NCBI RefSeq assembly: GCF_002993365.1
Contig: NZ_PVNP01000049.1
Coordinates: 1 to 64,000, forward strand
Source of the DNA: Marisediminitalea alba
Lineage (GTDB): Bacteria > Pseudomonadota > Gammaproteobacteria > Enterobacterales > Alteromonadaceae
Reading direction: 5' to 3'
DNA length: 64,000 nucleotides
In this document: piece after piece, positions 45,289 to 56,258 of the stretch
How the letters are laid out: every line of letters begins with the position of its first letter
Position numbering within the stretch: position 1 is the first letter of the stretch
The notes under the pieces: generated by a model
Told to the model about the DNA's origin: nothing
The model's database searches: none
What the model saw: the letters and a program-made list of their open reading frames with translations, nothing else
Translations under genes and position numbers: made by a program

Positions 45289-46185
45289 GTGAAGTTCGTT
45301 ACAAGAATGGCGTTGAGCCTTGCTGTGTTTCTGAGCTGTAACGGTATAGCCTGTGCTAATGCTGGTGCACAGCAGGCGCCGTCGCAACCCTGGCACAACA
45401 TTGACTTCGTAACCCATAGCTCAACGTTTTACGATGCTTTCAGAGACCAGGCGAATACCGAGCCCGGTTTAGCTGCCGACGTTTACAGGGCATTGTTTAG
45501 CCAAATGGGCTTTGTGCCCACAATCCGGCTGGATGTGATCAGCCGAATCAATTCACTGGACTTTGACTCCGAGTCGGCCTGCAGCGTGTTAATGCTAAAA
45601 AGTCCTGCACGGGAAGCGGCATTTACCTTTAGCCTGCCAGTCGATTTTTTACTCTCACACCGCCTTTATCAAACAAATGAGACGCCAGCGGTTCCGGCTG
45701 AGGTACTCAATGATAAAGGTGAACTACTTAGTCTTTCGGCGCTATTTTCGCAGCGGGAAAACCACCAATTGATTGTGCTGAAAGGGCGTTCTTACGGGTC
45801 TGTTCTGGATGCGCAGATAAGGCAGTTACCCGATGCTGCAAAATATACGCGCTGGGGCAGCAATCAGTATGATGCTGACATCAGAATGCTTGCCAGAGGC
45901 CACGGAAATTACATTCTCGCTTATCCCTATGATATTCATCGTGAAGCGGCAAACTTTGCAGGAGTATCATTTAAAAGTACGCCGATTGCCAACAATACAG
46001 CGATCCGCACCGGGCATATTATGTGTACAAAGACACCCCTAACTTTGGCGTTTTTGGAAGAGGTAAATACTCACTTACGTAAGCTATATCATCAACAGGT
46101 TTATATTGATGCGCATTTAAAGCATACCCCGCCGGACTCGCATCAGGCCCTGCATGAAGGTGTTGCTTACCTGAGATCGTTGTAA
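45289..46185 (+). CDS. Exported solute-binding-like protein, orphan
   Basis: 298 residues starting with GTG; AAGGG lies 7 bases before it. A signal peptide (MKFVTRMALSLAVFLSCNGI, cleavage near CANA) precedes a fold like SBP_bac_3: NIDFVTHSSTFYDAFRDQAN, EPGLAADVYRALFSQMGFVP, YDADIRMLARGHGNYILAYP. The pattern (ligand domain, no lipobox, one-gene unit) is similar in kind to the tandem pair at 8089-9869, but it is not a close paralogue. No transport partner nearby. It may be a secreted or periplasmic binding component; ligand unknown. Confidence 0.75.
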   Translation: MKFVTRMALSLAVFLSCNGIACANAGAQQAPSQPWHNIDFVTHSSTFYDAFRDQANTEPGLAADVYRALFSQMGFVPTIRLDVISRINSLDFDSESACSVLMLKSPAREAAFTFSLPVDFLLSHRLYQTNETPAVPAEVLNDKGELLSLSALFSQRENHQLIVLKGRSYGSVLDAQIRQLPDAAKYTRWGSNQYDADIRMLARGHGNYILAYPYDIHREAANFAGVSFKSTPIANNTAIRTGHIMCTKTPLTLAFLEEVNTHLRKLYHQQVYIDAHLKHTPPDSHQALHEGVAYLRSL

Positions 46186-46189
46186 TAAA

Positions 46190-46215
46190 AAAACCACGCC
46201 GAAGCGTGGTTTTTT
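46190..46215 (+). terminator. Bidirectional terminator between the binding-protein gene and ppc
   Basis: AAAACCACGC (46190-46199), loop CGAA, GCGTGGTTTT (46204-46213) and further T. A run of seven A upstream (46187-46193) makes it usable for the convergent ppc as well. Confidence 0.9.
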
Positions 46216-46303
46216 GTTACAAACTACTGCGCAAAACAGCTTTCAAAATCCTCATTTACTCTTTGTAAACTGCGGTTTTTCAAACAATTTTTGCTTGTAA
46301 GAG

Positions 46304-48925
46304 CTAGCCGGTATTACGCATACCGATAGCAATACCACTGATGGCCACCATCATGGCTTTATCCAACGTGGCATCGTGCTCGTCTTCATCTAACTGACGC
46401 AGACGCGATAACAACTCGATTTGCAGGAAGTGCAGAGGCTCAAGGTACTGAGCACGAATATTCATCGACTCTTTACCCTGTGGATCGGCTTCCATAATGT
46501 CAGCCTGGCCGTTGATATCCAGCTGTAGCTTGATAGCTTCCTGTAGCTCCGCGCGCAAACCTTCACCAAAGTGCTTCAGTTCATCGGGTACCAGTCGGTC
46601 ATCGTATTCTGCACTGATCCGTGGATCGGCTTTTTGGAAGACCATATCAAGCATAGATAAACGCGACTGGAAGAAAGGCCAGTTCTCACGCATTTCCTGA
46701 AGCTTCTCGTGGTTACCTTCCTGGCGAACCGCTTCAATGGCTTTCATGCTGCCTAACCAGGCAGGTAGTACCAGACGGGTTTGCGCCCAGGCAAAAATCC
46801 ATGGAATCGCACGCAGGCTTTCGATACCGCCAGTTGGCTTACGTTTGGCGGGACGACTACCTAACGGTAATTTACCCAGTTCCTGCTCAGGTGTAGCCAC
46901 TCTGAAATAAGGCACAAATTCCGGATCCTGACGAACTACGCCACGATAGAAATCACGACCCTTAGCGGCCATGGCTTTCATCAGTTCACGCCACTCGTCT
47001 TTAGGAGCCGGTGGTGGGAACAACATGGCTTCTATAATCGCACTGGTGTAAATACCCAGGCTGCGTTTAGCCAGTAATGGCATACCAAACTTATAACGGA
47101 TGGTTTCACCCTGTTCGGTGACCCGGAAACCGCCGTCCAGTGAACCCGGAGGTTGCGAGTGGATAGCGGCATGTGCTGGTAAGCCGCCCCGGCCAATTGT
47201 ACCGCCGCGACCATGGAACAGGGTCAGCTTAATGTCGAACTCCTCAGCCAGCGCAACCAGCGCTTCCTGAGACTCGTACTGTGCCCAGCCTGCGGCAATG
47301 GCGCCAGCATCTTTGGCTGAGTCAGAATAACCAATCATGACGAACTGCTTACCCTGAATATAACCACGATACCAGTCGATGCTCAGCAGTTTACGCATCA
47401 CGATAGGTGAGTTATTCAAATCGTCCAGGGTTTCAAACAGTGGTGCTACCGGCATTGGCCAGTCAACGCCCATTTCCTGCAGCAGTAACTGTACGGCCAT
47501 CACATCAGACGCTTCACTCGCCATGGAAATGGTATAGATGCCAAAGCCATGCTTACTGTGGCTGGCAATCACCTTACAGGTGTCCAGCACTTCCTTCACA
47601 TCTTCTGAAGGTTCCCAACAACGCGGGAACAGTGGGCGCTTGGAGCTTAACTCGCGGAGCAGGAAGGCTTGTTTGTCGGCCTCGCTCCAGTGCGCATAGT
47701 CACCTAATCCGAGGTAACGGGTTACTTCGCTCAGTACATCAGCATGACGCTGAGAATCCTGACGTACGTCAAGGCGTAATAAATGCACGCCAAAACACTT
47801 AACGCGGCGAATCGTGTCGAGCAGCATGCCGTTAGCAGTAACTTCCAGGCCCGACTCGCAGAGTGAGCGGTAGCACATCAGCAGTGGCTCTAACAGTTCA
47901 TCGTTAGACGCAATCCACTCGCTGGAATCGTACGGACGACCGTTGAAGAAATCGTAAATACCGTCGCGGGTATCTGCACAACGTTTTACCAGCGGGCGTA
48001 ATAAGGCGCGGTACGGCTCATATTGCTCGCCCACGGCGTCTTTCAGTTCGTCGTTGCAGTCGTTCATCGACAGCTCTACCTGCAGACGATCAAGATCGAT
48101 GGTCAGCAGTTTAGCGGCACGGCGACGAGCCAGCAGCAGTACTTCTTCGGTGACCTTGGCAGTAACGAACGGGTTACCGTCACGGTCGCCGCCCATCCAC
48201 GAACTAAAGTGAATGGGGGCTGCATCGATTGGCAGTTTAACGTTGTAATCGTGCTGTAAGCGCTCATCCAAATCGCGCAGAAACTCAGGAACCGCATCCC
48301 ACAGTGAGTTTTCGATAACTGAGAAGCCCCAGCGTGCTTCGTCAACCGGGGTAGGGCGTACCGAACGAATCTCTTCGGTGTGCCAGGCCTGGCTGATTAA
48401 ATCGGCGATACGGGTTTCCAGACGGTTACGCTCGGTATCACTTAATTGCTCGTGGTGGATGCTCTTTAAGCAGTAAGCTAACTCTTTATGCTTATGAATA
48501 AGGGTACGACGGAATACTTCGGTAGGGTGAGCTGTAAGCACCAGATCAATATCCAGTTTTGCTACCGCTTCTTCCACTTCCAGTGCGCTCAGTTCAGCCT
48601 TATCGAGATGTGAAAAAAGTGAGTCGATGGATGCGTCGACATCCAGACCGGCGTTGTATTCCTGCTCGGCGATATTGCCCAGGTTGAGAAACTGAGCGAA
48701 TGCTCTGGCTACTACCAGTAATTCGCTGTCGGACATGGTTTTGAAAGTTTCTTTCAGATTTTCACTGGAATCTGTATCACCCTTAAACGATGCGCGACCG
48801 TCAAGGCGAACTTTCTCTATTTTCTCTAACCAGTCATTTCCCAGCTGAGCTTTGATTGTTTGTCCCAGCGTTTTTCCCAAATAGCGAACAGTATCTTTCA
48901 ACTGCGCGTCATAATGTGATTGCAT
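46304..48925 (-). CDS. ppc: Phosphoenolpyruvate carboxylase
   Basis: 873 residues (E. coli 883). Catalytic His in LVLTAHPTEVFRR, the phosphoenolpyruvate/bicarbonate loop FHGRGGTIGRGGLP, SWMGGDRDGNPFVT and the C-terminal end GIAIGMRNTG are all conserved. It makes oxaloacetate from PEP, replenishing the TCA cycle; usually inhibited by aspartate and activated by acetyl-CoA, FBP and others. GGAGG at 48931-48935 (complement strand) sets the start at ATG 48925, four codons after an alternative TTG at 48937. The 378 bases downstream of mdh include a convergent terminator. Together with acs and mdh it marks active C2/C3/C4 carbon flux. Confidence 0.97.
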   Translation of the reverse strand: MQSHYDAQLKDTVRYLGKTLGQTIKAQLGNDWLEKIEKVRLDGRASFKGDTDSSENLKETFKTMSDSELLVVARAFAQFLNLGNIAEQEYNAGLDVDASIDSLFSHLDKAELSALEVEEAVAKLDIDLVLTAHPTEVFRRTLIHKHKELAYCLKSIHHEQLSDTERNRLETRIADLISQAWHTEEIRSVRPTPVDEARWGFSVIENSLWDAVPEFLRDLDERLQHDYNVKLPIDAAPIHFSSWMGGDRDGNPFVTAKVTEEVLLLARRRAAKLLTIDLDRLQVELSMNDCNDELKDAVGEQYEPYRALLRPLVKRCADTRDGIYDFFNGRPYDSSEWIASNDELLEPLLMCYRSLCESGLEVTANGMLLDTIRRVKCFGVHLLRLDVRQDSQRHADVLSEVTRYLGLGDYAHWSEADKQAFLLRELSSKRPLFPRCWEPSEDVKEVLDTCKVIASHSKHGFGIYTISMASEASDVMAVQLLLQEMGVDWPMPVAPLFETLDDLNNSPIVMRKLLSIDWYRGYIQGKQFVMIGYSDSAKDAGAIAAGWAQYESQEALVALAEEFDIKLTLFHGRGGTIGRGGLPAHAAIHSQPPGSLDGGFRVTEQGETIRYKFGMPLLAKRSLGIYTSAIIEAMLFPPPAPKDEWRELMKAMAAKGRDFYRGVVRQDPEFVPYFRVATPEQELGKLPLGSRPAKRKPTGGIESLRAIPWIFAWAQTRLVLPAWLGSMKAIEAVRQEGNHEKLQEMRENWPFFQSRLSMLDMVFQKADPRISAEYDDRLVPDELKHFGEGLRAELQEAIKLQLDINGQADIMEADPQGKESMNIRAQYLEPLHFLQIELLSRLRQLDEDEHDATLDKAMMVAISGIAIGMRNTG

Positions 48926-49168
48926 GGCGTCCTCCAAAAAACAGTGCTATCAACATACTGTCTCTTAATTAAATTGTCTAATAGCTTTTTATCTAACAGC
49001 CCCTTGAAACGGGCTCTTCAAACCGGTCGGAACAATGTCGCGGGCACGGATTATCTGGGTGTGTTACACTACGCCAGCGAAAAATCGAAGCGTAATAAAA
49101 ATTTTCAGAATACTACGGGTTTTGATTAATAATTGCGCAAAAAGTGTAATTTTATTTCAGGAGACACT

Positions 49169-49789
49169 GTGTCAGATTTATTTAAAACAGTAGAAACCCA
49201 GGCTAGTTACGGAATTGGTTTCCAAATGGGTCAGCAATTACAATCAAATCCATTTGACGGACTGGATCTGGACTCTGTTGTAGCAGGGTTAAAAGACGCA
49301 TTCACTGGTCAGGCTCCACAGGTTGACAACGACGCTCTGCGTGCCGCGTTTGGTGAAATCCATGAGCGTATGCAGGCAGCTAAAGCTGAGCAACATAAAG
49401 CAGCGATTGAAGAAGGCGAAAAGTTCCTGGCTGAAAACGCTAAGCGTGAAGAAGTTCAGGTAACTGAGTCTGGTCTGCAGTACGAAGTAGTGAGTGCCGG
49501 CAACGGTGAAGTACCTACTGCAGAGAGCACTATTCGCGCTCATTACCACGGCACGTTGATCGACGGCTCTGTGTTCGACAGCTCTTACGACCGTGGCCAG
49601 CCGGCAGAATTCCCGGTAGGTGGCGTAATCAAAGGCTGGACCGAAGCGCTGCAAATTATGCCGGTCGGGTCTAAGTGGCGTTTATATGTTCCGCACAACC
49701 TGGCATACGGTGAGCAGGGCGCAGGTGGCGCCATTGCACCTTACAGCACGCTGGTATTTGATATCGAGCTGCTCGACGTAATTGCCTAA
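49169..49789 (+). CDS. fklB: FKBP-type peptidyl-prolyl cis-trans isomerase FklB
   Basis: 206 residues from a GTG start, the same length as E. coli FklB. AGGAG at 49159-49163 with a 5-base gap supports GTG 49169. N-terminal dimerisation domain about 1-80 (YGIGFQMGQQLQSNPFDGLD), then the FKBP domain (HYHGTLIDGSVFDSSYDRGQ, FPVGGVIKGWTEALQIMPVG, PHNLAYGEQGAGGAIAPYST). No signal peptide, so it acts in the cytoplasm. Terminator follows. Confidence 0.94.
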   Translation: MSDLFKTVETQASYGIGFQMGQQLQSNPFDGLDLDSVVAGLKDAFTGQAPQVDNDALRAAFGEIHERMQAAKAEQHKAAIEEGEKFLAENAKREEVQVTESGLQYEVVSAGNGEVPTAESTIRAHYHGTLIDGSVFDSSYDRGQPAEFPVGGVIKGWTEALQIMPVGSKWRLYVPHNLAYGEQGAGGAIAPYSTLVFDIELLDVIA

Positions 49790-49809
49790 GCAATTAGCTG
49801 CCGCTCATA

Positions 49810-49834
49810 AAAGCCCGCGGTTGCGGGCTTTTTG
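49810..49834 (+). terminator. Terminator of fklB
   Basis: AAAGCCCGC (49810-49818), loop GGTT, GCGGGCTTT (49823-49831) with T tract to 49833. Confidence 0.9.
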
Positions 49835-49969
49835 CTATTTTAGCTAAGGGCATTGAGGAGTAGTTTGCAATCGGCGAAAATAACATTAGGCTTACTCCAG
49901 CTGTTCAGAGTTGTTATCAATCGCCGGTCATTTACAATACGGGCTAAAATAAGAAAGGATAGAGTCACT

Positions 49970-51148
49970 ATGGTTATCAAGCCTAAAATTCGAGGCTTCA
50001 TTTGTACAAATGCACATCCACAGGGTTGTGCTGCAGTTGTTGCAGAACAGGTTCAGTATATTAAAGGTCTTGGCGAGCTCGGTGACGGGCCTAAAAAGGT
50101 ACTGGTTATTGGTTGCTCTACCGGCTATGGCCTGGCGTCGCGGATCACTTCAGCGTTCGGTTATGGTGCCGACACTCTGGGCGTATGCTTTGAGAAGCCG
50201 CCTACAGAGCGTAAAACGGCGACTGCCGGCTGGTACAACACCGCAGCGTTTCATGAGCAGGCGAAGGCTGCCAATCTGTATGCCGAAACCATTAACGGTG
50301 ATGCTTTCTCGAACGAATTAAAAGCGCAGGTTATCGACAAAATCAAGGCCGATCTCGGTCAGGTGGATTTGGTGATTTACAGTCTTGCGTCGCCTCGTCG
50401 CACCGATCCGGCCACCGGTGAAACTTACAAGTCTACCCTGAAACCGGTTGGGCAGGCGTATACCACTAAAACTTACGATACCGACAAAGACAAAATTCAC
50501 GAAGTATCACTGGAACCGGCGACCGAACAAGAAATTGCCGATACCGTTAAGGTAATGGGCGGTGAAGACTGGGAATTATGGCTTAATGCGCTGGCCGATG
50601 CAGGCGTGCTTGCGCAAGGGTGTAAAACTACTGCTTATACCTACATTGGTAAGGAACTGACCTGGCCAATTTACGGTTCGGCAACAATTGGTAAAGCCAA
50701 AGAAGATCTCGACCGTGCCGCCACGGCAATTAATTCTGACCACGCTGATTTACAGGTTGATGCACATGTATCATCACTTAAGGCATTGGTGACTCAGGCC
50801 AGCTCGGCGATTCCGGTAATGCCGCTGTATATTTCGTTAATCTACAAGGTAATGAAAGAAGAAGGCACGCATGAAGGTTGTATCGAACAGATTGCAGGCC
50901 TTTATACACAGTGCCTGTACGGTGACAGTGCTACCCTTGATGAGCAAAGCCGCTACCGCATGGACGGTAAGGAAACCAATGATGCGACCCAGGCCAAAAT
51001 TAAAGCGCTGTGGGATCAGGTAACCCAGGAGAACTTCCACGAACTGAGCGATTATGCTGGTTACCATCATGAGTTTCTGAAACTGTTTGGCTTTGACGTG
51101 TCAGGGGTCGATTACGACGCCGATGTCGATCCTATGGTTAATTGGTAA
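49970..51148 (+). CDS. fabV: Trans-2-enoyl-ACP reductase FabV
   Basis: 392 residues, NAD(P)H-dependent enoyl reductase of fatty-acid synthesis. The start [20 protein letters not shown] and [20 protein letters not shown] (Rossmann glycine-rich segment) are typical, and the FabV active site Tyr-x8-Lys is present as [17 protein letters not shown] lies upstream of ATG 49970; a longer frame from 49853 has no support. FabV replaces triclosan-sensitive FabI in several Vibrio, Pseudomonas and Alteromonas. Terminator at 51169. Confidence 0.95.
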   Translation: MVIKPKIRGFICTNAHPQGCAAVVAEQVQYIKGLGELGDGPKKVLVIGCSTGYGLASRITSAFGYGADTLGVCFEKPPTERKTATAGWYNTAAFHEQAKAANLYAETINGDAFSNELKAQVIDKIKADLGQVDLVIYSLASPRRTDPATGETYKSTLKPVGQAYTTKTYDTDKDKIHEVSLEPATEQEIADTVKVMGGEDWELWLNALADAGVLAQGCKTTAYTYIGKELTWPIYGSATIGKAKEDLDRAATAINSDHADLQVDAHVSSLKALVTQASSAIPVMPLYISLIYKVMKEEGTHEGCIEQIAGLYTQCLYGDSATLDEQSRYRMDGKETNDATQAKIKALWDQVTQENFHELSDYAGYHHEFLKLFGFDVSGVDYDADVDPMVNW

Positions 51149-51168
51149 TACCACTCAATATTTAATAT

Positions 51169-51193
51169 AAGCCGTCTTTATGACGGCTTTATT
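51169..51193 (+). terminator. Terminator of fabV
   Basis: AAGCCGTC (51169-51176), loop TTTAT, GACGGCTT (51182-51189) followed by TATTAT. Confidence 0.8.
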
Positions 51194-51682
51194 ATGGCAT
51201 TTTGTTAATACTTTAGTGCACAGGGGTATGTCGACAATATTCAGTGCGTCGGGCATTGCAAGCCAGACAGCGTGGCCCCTGTGATTAAATATAAGACTAA
51301 TGTGGTAGGTTAGTTGTACAGATAATTGGGATAAAAATTACGGTTTATCTCTAATCAACGTAGCGTAAGTTGCTATGTTGATGCTAAAATTCCGAAATTA
51401 AGTGGGGGACCTTGTTCAGGATCCTGCACCTGGTCGTGACAACAGGCGATACAGCAAGCGCCTAGCACTAAACAACCACGACACATTCTAACAACAATAA
51501 CAATTCAGCTGGATTGCAATTTTTGCGAAGTGGAAACGAAGCTTTGTAGCTTTGTTACGGTTTTAAACAACCAAATTTTACTGTTTGTATGAAGTACGTT
51601 TTTGAATTGAGGCTCTGTTGGCAGGCTTGCCGGAGCGCAGCAAATTCAAAAGGGTATTTCTATTAGAGTAGTGCGATTACGT
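51194..51682 (+). promoter_or_regulatory. Long leader and promoter region of the nqr operon
   Basis: 489 bases without a supportable gene. CACAGGGG (51219-51226) and CCCCTGTG (51276-51283) are perfect complementary arms 49 bases apart, and TAGCGTAAGTTGCTA forms a small palindrome around 51360. The rest is AT-rich to nqrA. A long untranslated leader is plausible but the transcription start is unknown. I recognise no known riboswitch. Confidence 0.45.
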
Positions 51683-53023
51683 ATGATAAAAATCAAAAAA
51701 GGTCTCGACCTCCCTATATCGGGAGCTCCGACGCAACAGATCCAGGATGGTCTGTCTGTGTCTCGGGCTGCCATACTGGGAGAAGAATATGTGGGTATGC
51801 GTCCTACCATGCACGTGCAGGTTGGAGACAAAGTAAAGAAAGGTCAGCTGATTTTTGAAGATAAAAAGAATCCTGGCGTTAAATTTACTGCTCCGGTTGC
51901 GGGTGAAGTGGTAGAAGTAAACCGTGGTGCTAAACGTGTTTTACAATCAGTTGTTGTAAAGCAGGAAGGTAACGAAGCTGAAACCTTCGAAGCCATTGCT
52001 GCTGACCAGATTACTTCAACTGCGCGTGAAAAACTTGAGCAGATACTGGTAGACACCGGACTGTGGACGACACTTCGTACACGCCCGTTCAGTAAGTCTC
52101 CGGCACTGGGGTCAACCCCAAGCTCAATTTTTGTTAACGCGATGGACACTAACCCGTTAGCAGCTGATCCAGCGGTGATTATCGCTGAGCGTCAGGAAGA
52201 TTTCGCTAACGGCTTAAAAGCGCTTAGCATCTTATCCGGCGGCAAGGTTTATCTTTGTAAGAAAGCCGGCGCAAACGTATCTGCTGGCGACAGCAATGCA
52301 GAAACCGCTGAGTTTGATGGTCCGCATCCTGCTGGTCTGGCTGGTACTCACGTACATTACCTGGATCCGGTAGGCGCCAAGAAAGCCGTATGGACAGTAA
52401 ATTACCAGGACGTTATCGCCATTGGTAAAACATTGACCAGCGGTGAACTGGACAACAGCCGTGTTGTGGCAATCGGCGGTCCGGCAGCAAAAAATCCTCG
52501 CCTGGTACGTACTGTTGTTGGTGCAGACCTGACAGAACTGACTGCCAGCGAGAAGAAAGACGGTGATGTTCGCGTAGTGTCTGGTTCAGTACTTAACGGT
52601 ACTACCGCACAGGGCGTACACGGCTTCTTAGGTCGTTTCCACTTACAGGTTTCTCTGTTACTTGAAGGTAAAGAGAAAGTTCTGTTTGGTTGGTTAGCAC
52701 CTGGTTCTGATAAACACTCCGTAACCCGTGCTTACACCGGTCACTTTAGTGGTAGCAAGCAATTCGACATGACTACTACCACCAACGGCTCAGAGCGTTC
52801 GATGGTGCCAATTGGTAACTACGAGCGTGTGATGCCTCTGGATATCCTGCCAACGTTATTATTACGGGATTTAATTTCCGGTGATACTGACAGTGCTCAA
52901 ACACTGGGCTGTCTGGAACTGGACGAGGAAGATTTGGCGCTGTGTACCTATGTGTGCCCCGGCAAATACACTTATGGTTCCATTCTGCGCGATTGTTTGA
53001 CCACCATTGAGAAAGAGGGTTAA
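51683..53023 (+). CDS. nqrA: Na+-NQR subunit A
   Basis: 446 residues of the peripheral cytoplasmic subunit NqrA. The start [20 protein letters not shown] and [36 protein letters not shown] and [13 protein letters not shown] blocks match Vibrio NqrA closely. Subunit A is associated with quinone binding and electron exit. ATG 51683 replaces a GTG codon at 51671. nqrB starts 3 bases after the stop. First gene of a six-gene operon. Confidence 0.97.
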   Translation: MIKIKKGLDLPISGAPTQQIQDGLSVSRAAILGEEYVGMRPTMHVQVGDKVKKGQLIFEDKKNPGVKFTAPVAGEVVEVNRGAKRVLQSVVVKQEGNEAETFEAIAADQITSTAREKLEQILVDTGLWTTLRTRPFSKSPALGSTPSSIFVNAMDTNPLAADPAVIIAERQEDFANGLKALSILSGGKVYLCKKAGANVSAGDSNAETAEFDGPHPAGLAGTHVHYLDPVGAKKAVWTVNYQDVIAIGKTLTSGELDNSRVVAIGGPAAKNPRLVRTVVGADLTELTASEKKDGDVRVVSGSVLNGTTAQGVHGFLGRFHLQVSLLLEGKEKVLFGWLAPGSDKHSVTRAYTGHFSGSKQFDMTTTTNGSERSMVPIGNYERVMPLDILPTLLLRDLISGDTDSAQTLGCLELDEEDLALCTYVCPGKYTYGSILRDCLTTIEKEG

Positions 53024-53026
53024 TTC

Positions 53027-54229
53027 ATGGGCTTAAAAGCGTATTTAGAAAAAATCGAACCTAACTTCGAGCCCGGTGGAAAGTACGAAAAATGGTATGC
53101 ACTGTATGAAGCAGCCGCGACTATTTTCTACACGCCTGGTCACGTAAACAAAGCTGGTACGCACGTGCGTGACAGTATCGACCTGAAACGCATCATGATC
53201 ATGGTGTGGATGGCTACCTTCCCAGCCATGTTCTTTGGTATGTACAACATTGGTTTCCAGGCTCAGGAAGCAATTGCTGCTGGCGCTGGTACCTTACCTG
53301 ATGCCTGGCAGGCAGGTCTGTTTACTGCCTTAGGTGGTGACATTTCAAATGCCGGTACACTCGGCCTGATGTTCTACGGTGCTTGTTTCTGGCTGCCTAT
53401 TTATGCAACGACATTCGTTGTAGGTGGTTTCTGGGAAGTACTGTTTGCCTCAGTGCGTAAGCACGAAGTAAACGAAGGCTTCTTCGTAACTTCAGTACTG
53501 TTTGCACTAACACTGCCAGCAACTATTCCACTGTGGCAGGTTGCTCTGGGTATTACCTTCGGTGTGGTTATCGCGAAAGAAATCTTTGGTGGTACCGGCC
53601 GTAACTTCCTGAACCCGGCTCTTTCTGGTCGTGCGTTCCTGTACTTCGCATATCCGGCGCAAATCTCTGGTGACCGCGTATGGGTTGCTGCAGATGGTTA
53701 CTCAGGTGCGACTTCACTGAGTGAAGGTGCATCAGGTTCATTAAACTATGCCGACACCAACGCTTGGATGGACGCGTTCATGGGCTTCATTCCAGGTTCT
53801 GCCGGTGAAGTTTCTGCGCTGGCGATTATGCTGGGCGGTCTGTTCATTATTTACATGCGTATTGCAAGCTGGCGAATCGTAGCCGGTGTTGCACTGGGTG
53901 TAGCGTTCTTTGCAACTCTGCTTAACCTGATTGGCAGTGATACTAACCCGATGTTCGCCATGCCGGCGCACTGGCACTTTGTAGTGGGTGGTTTGGCCTT
54001 TGGTATGTTCTTTATGGCTACAGACCCTGTGTCTGCGTCATTTACCAACCAGGGCAAATGGGCGTACGGTTTCTTTATCGGCTTTATGACCGTGTTGATC
54101 CGCGTACTTAACCCTGCATTCCCAGAGGGTGTCATGCTGGCAATTCTGTTTGCCAACCTGTGGGCGCCACTATTCGACTACTTTGTCGCTCAAAGCAATA
54201 TCAAGCGGAGGATAGCTCGTGTCGGCTAA
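53027..54229 (+). CDS. nqrB: Na+-NQR subunit B
   Basis: 400 residues, about ten TM helices. FMN is expected on Thr229 in [10 protein letters not shown] (consensus SGAT), the ApbE target. Other blocks: [39 protein letters not shown] and [15 protein letters not shown]. The subunit carries riboflavin/FMN and contributes to the Na+ path. Its end overlaps nqrC by 11 bases. Confidence 0.97.
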   Translation: MGLKAYLEKIEPNFEPGGKYEKWYALYEAAATIFYTPGHVNKAGTHVRDSIDLKRIMIMVWMATFPAMFFGMYNIGFQAQEAIAAGAGTLPDAWQAGLFTALGGDISNAGTLGLMFYGACFWLPIYATTFVVGGFWEVLFASVRKHEVNEGFFVTSVLFALTLPATIPLWQVALGITFGVVIAKEIFGGTGRNFLNPALSGRAFLYFAYPAQISGDRVWVAADGYSGATSLSEGASGSLNYADTNAWMDAFMGFIPGSAGEVSALAIMLGGLFIIYMRIASWRIVAGVALGVAFFATLLNLIGSDTNPMFAMPAHWHFVVGGLAFGMFFMATDPVSASFTNQGKWAYGFFIGFMTVLIRVLNPAFPEGVMLAILFANLWAPLFDYFVAQSNIKRRIARVG

Positions 54230-54977
54230 AAAAGAATCTTTAGGAAAAACGGTCGGCGTTGTACTGGCAGTTTGTTTAGTTTGTTCAATTATTGTATCAG
54301 GTGCGGCGGTTGGCCTGCGTGATATTCAGCAAACCAATGCTAAGAAAGACAAGATGTCTAACATCCTGCAAGCGGCGGGTCTGCTGGAACAAGCAAACGG
54401 TGACATCCTGGCAACTTATAACGAGTTTGTTGAACAGCGCTTTGTTGACCTGAGCACAGGTGAATTTGTTGAAGCGCCGTCTGACGACTACGATATGTAT
54501 AAAGCGGCTAAAGAGCCGGATAGCAGCATCAAAGTTGAAAACAGCAATGTGGGTTTTCAACGTCGCGCAGAAGTGGCATCAGTTTACCTGGTACGCGATG
54601 ACGCCGGTGATGTTAGCCGGGTAATTCTGCCGGTTCACGGCAGCGGCCTGTGGGACCTGATGTATGGTTTCCTGGCTGTTGACTCAGACGGTAAAACCGT
54701 TCGTGAGCTGATTTACTATCAGCAAAAAGAAACGCCAGGACTGGGTGGTGAAGTACAAAACCCACAATGGCAGGCAAAGTGGGATGGCAAAAAGCTGTAT
54801 AAAGACGGCGATGTTGCACTGGAAGTGAAAAAAGCGGCCGGTGAAGACAACCCATATGCAGTTGATGCGCTGTCTGGCGCAACGCTAACCAGTAATGGTG
54901 TAAACAACACCATTCAGTACTGGGTTGGCGAAAACGGCTTTGGCCCGTTCCTTAAAAAACAAGCCTGGCGTTCGTAA
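54219..54977 (+). CDS. nqrC: Na+-NQR subunit C
   Basis: 252 residues, begins with GTG just after GGAGG at 54207-54211. One N-terminal TM helix ([20 protein letters not shown]), a periplasmic FMN-binding domain with [13 protein letters not shown] and GETPGLG-like [15 protein letters not shown], and flavinylation Thr222 in [13 protein letters not shown]. The bound FMN is placed by ApbE, whose gene lies downstream of nqrF. Confidence 0.97.
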   Translation: MSAKKESLGKTVGVVLAVCLVCSIIVSGAAVGLRDIQQTNAKKDKMSNILQAAGLLEQANGDILATYNEFVEQRFVDLSTGEFVEAPSDDYDMYKAAKEPDSSIKVENSNVGFQRRAEVASVYLVRDDAGDVSRVILPVHGSGLWDLMYGFLAVDSDGKTVRELIYYQQKETPGLGGEVQNPQWQAKWDGKKLYKDGDVALEVKKAAGEDNPYAVDALSGATLTSNGVNNTIQYWVGENGFGPFLKKQAWRS

Positions 54978-54989
54978 GGGGTTATTATC

Positions 54990-55622
54990 ATGGCTGATAC
55001 TAAAGAAATGAAGAAGGTCCTCTTTGGACCGATCTTAGACAGTAACCCAATTGCACTACAAATCCTGGGGATTTGTTCTGCACTTGCGATTACTACCAAA
55101 CTTGAAACGGCGTTAGTAATGTCGTTGGCTCTGACCAGCGTAGTAGCATTCTCTAACCTGTTTATCTCGTTAATTCGAAATCAGATCCCAAGCAGCGTGC
55201 GGATCATCATTCAGATGACCATCATCGCGTCGCTGGTAATCGTTGTGGATCAAATCCTCAAGGCTTACTCCTATGAGATATCAAAACAGCTGTCGGTATT
55301 CGTTGGTCTGATTATAACCAACTGTATCGTAATGGGGCGCGCAGAAGCCTATGCAATGAAGAGCCCGCCGCTGATGTCTTTCTTAGACGGCATCGGTAAC
55401 GGTCTGGGTTACTCATTTGTATTGATTGTTGTGGGTATCATTAAAGAGTTGTTTGGTTTCGGTACTATCCTTGGCTTCGAAATCCTGCCACTGATTCAAA
55501 ATGGTGGCTGGTATCAGGCTAACGGTCTGCTGATTCTGCCGTTCAGCTCGTTCTTCTTAATCGGTGGTCTGGTATGGGTTATCCGTACTATTCGCCCGGA
55601 ACAAGTTGAGCCTAAGGAGTAA
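54990..55622 (+). CDS. nqrD: Na+-NQR subunit D
   Basis: 210-residue polytopic subunit, about six TM helices, with [60 protein letters not shown] and [15 protein letters not shown]. NqrD and NqrE are structurally paired and hold an Fe site at the interface, formed by cysteines (here in GICSALA and TNCIVMG). The iron site is loaded with help from NqrM. Confidence 0.97.
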   Translation: MADTKEMKKVLFGPILDSNPIALQILGICSALAITTKLETALVMSLALTSVVAFSNLFISLIRNQIPSSVRIIIQMTIIASLVIVVDQILKAYSYEISKQLSVFVGLIITNCIVMGRAEAYAMKSPPLMSFLDGIGNGLGYSFVLIVVGIIKELFGFGTILGFEILPLIQNGGWYQANGLLILPFSSFFLIGGLVWVIRTIRPEQVEPKE

Positions 55623-55627
55623 GTTTC

Positions 55628-56236
55628 GTGGAACATTATTTATCATTATTTGTTCGCTCAATTTTTGTTGAGAACATGGCGTTATCGCTGTTCTTGGGTA
55701 TGTGTACTTTTCTGGCCGTATCTAAGAAAGTAAAAACAGCTATGGGTCTGGGTGTTGCAGTAATCGTGGTACTGGGTATTTCGGTACCGGTTAACCAGGT
55801 TATCTATGTAAACATTCTGGCTCCGGGTGCATTGGCCTGGGCAGGTTTTGAGAATGCGGACCTGAGCTTCCTGAACTTCCTGACCTTTATCGGTGTTATT
55901 GCAGCACTGGTTCAGATCCTGGAAATGAGTCTGGATAAGTTCTTCCCTGCACTTTATAACGCCCTGGGTATCTTCCTGCCGCTTATCACGGTTAACTGTG
56001 CAATCTTTGGTGGTGTAGCTTTCGCGGTACAGCGTGAGTACAACTTTACCGAGAGTATTGTTTACGGTGTTGGTAGTGGTATGGGTTGGGCTCTGGCTAT
56101 TGTGTTACTGGCTGCTGTGCGTGAGAAGCTGAAATATGCTGACATGCCAGAAGGTATCCGTGGTCTGGGTTCTGTTTTCATGATTGCTGGTCTGATGGCG
56201 CTGGGTTTCCAGTCCTTCACTGGTGTACAGCTGTAA
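55628..56236 (+). CDS. nqrE: Na+-NQR subunit E
   Basis: 202-residue polytopic subunit, started by GTG (protein [20 protein letters not shown]). Cysteines in [12 protein letters not shown] and [12 protein letters not shown] pair with those of NqrD around an iron centre. Other blocks: [19 protein letters not shown] and [20 protein letters not shown]. Five bases separate it from nqrD. Confidence 0.97.
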   Translation: MEHYLSLFVRSIFVENMALSLFLGMCTFLAVSKKVKTAMGLGVAVIVVLGISVPVNQVIYVNILAPGALAWAGFENADLSFLNFLTFIGVIAALVQILEMSLDKFFPALYNALGIFLPLITVNCAIFGGVAFAVQREYNFTESIVYGVGSGMGWALAIVLLAAVREKLKYADMPEGIRGLGSVFMIAGLMALGFQSFTGVQL

Positions 56237-56258
56237 TCGACGCTAGGGAGCAGAAACT

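Noticed and set aside
48920..49129. 69-residue plus-strand frame between ppc and fklB
   Set aside because: Overlaps the ppc start, no ribosome binding site, no recognisable sequence.
53741..54156. Minus-strand frames inside nqrB and similar long antisense frames elsewhere (e.g. 11569-11883, 40874-41131)
   Set aside because: Antisense shadows of strongly conserved genes, with no supporting start signals.
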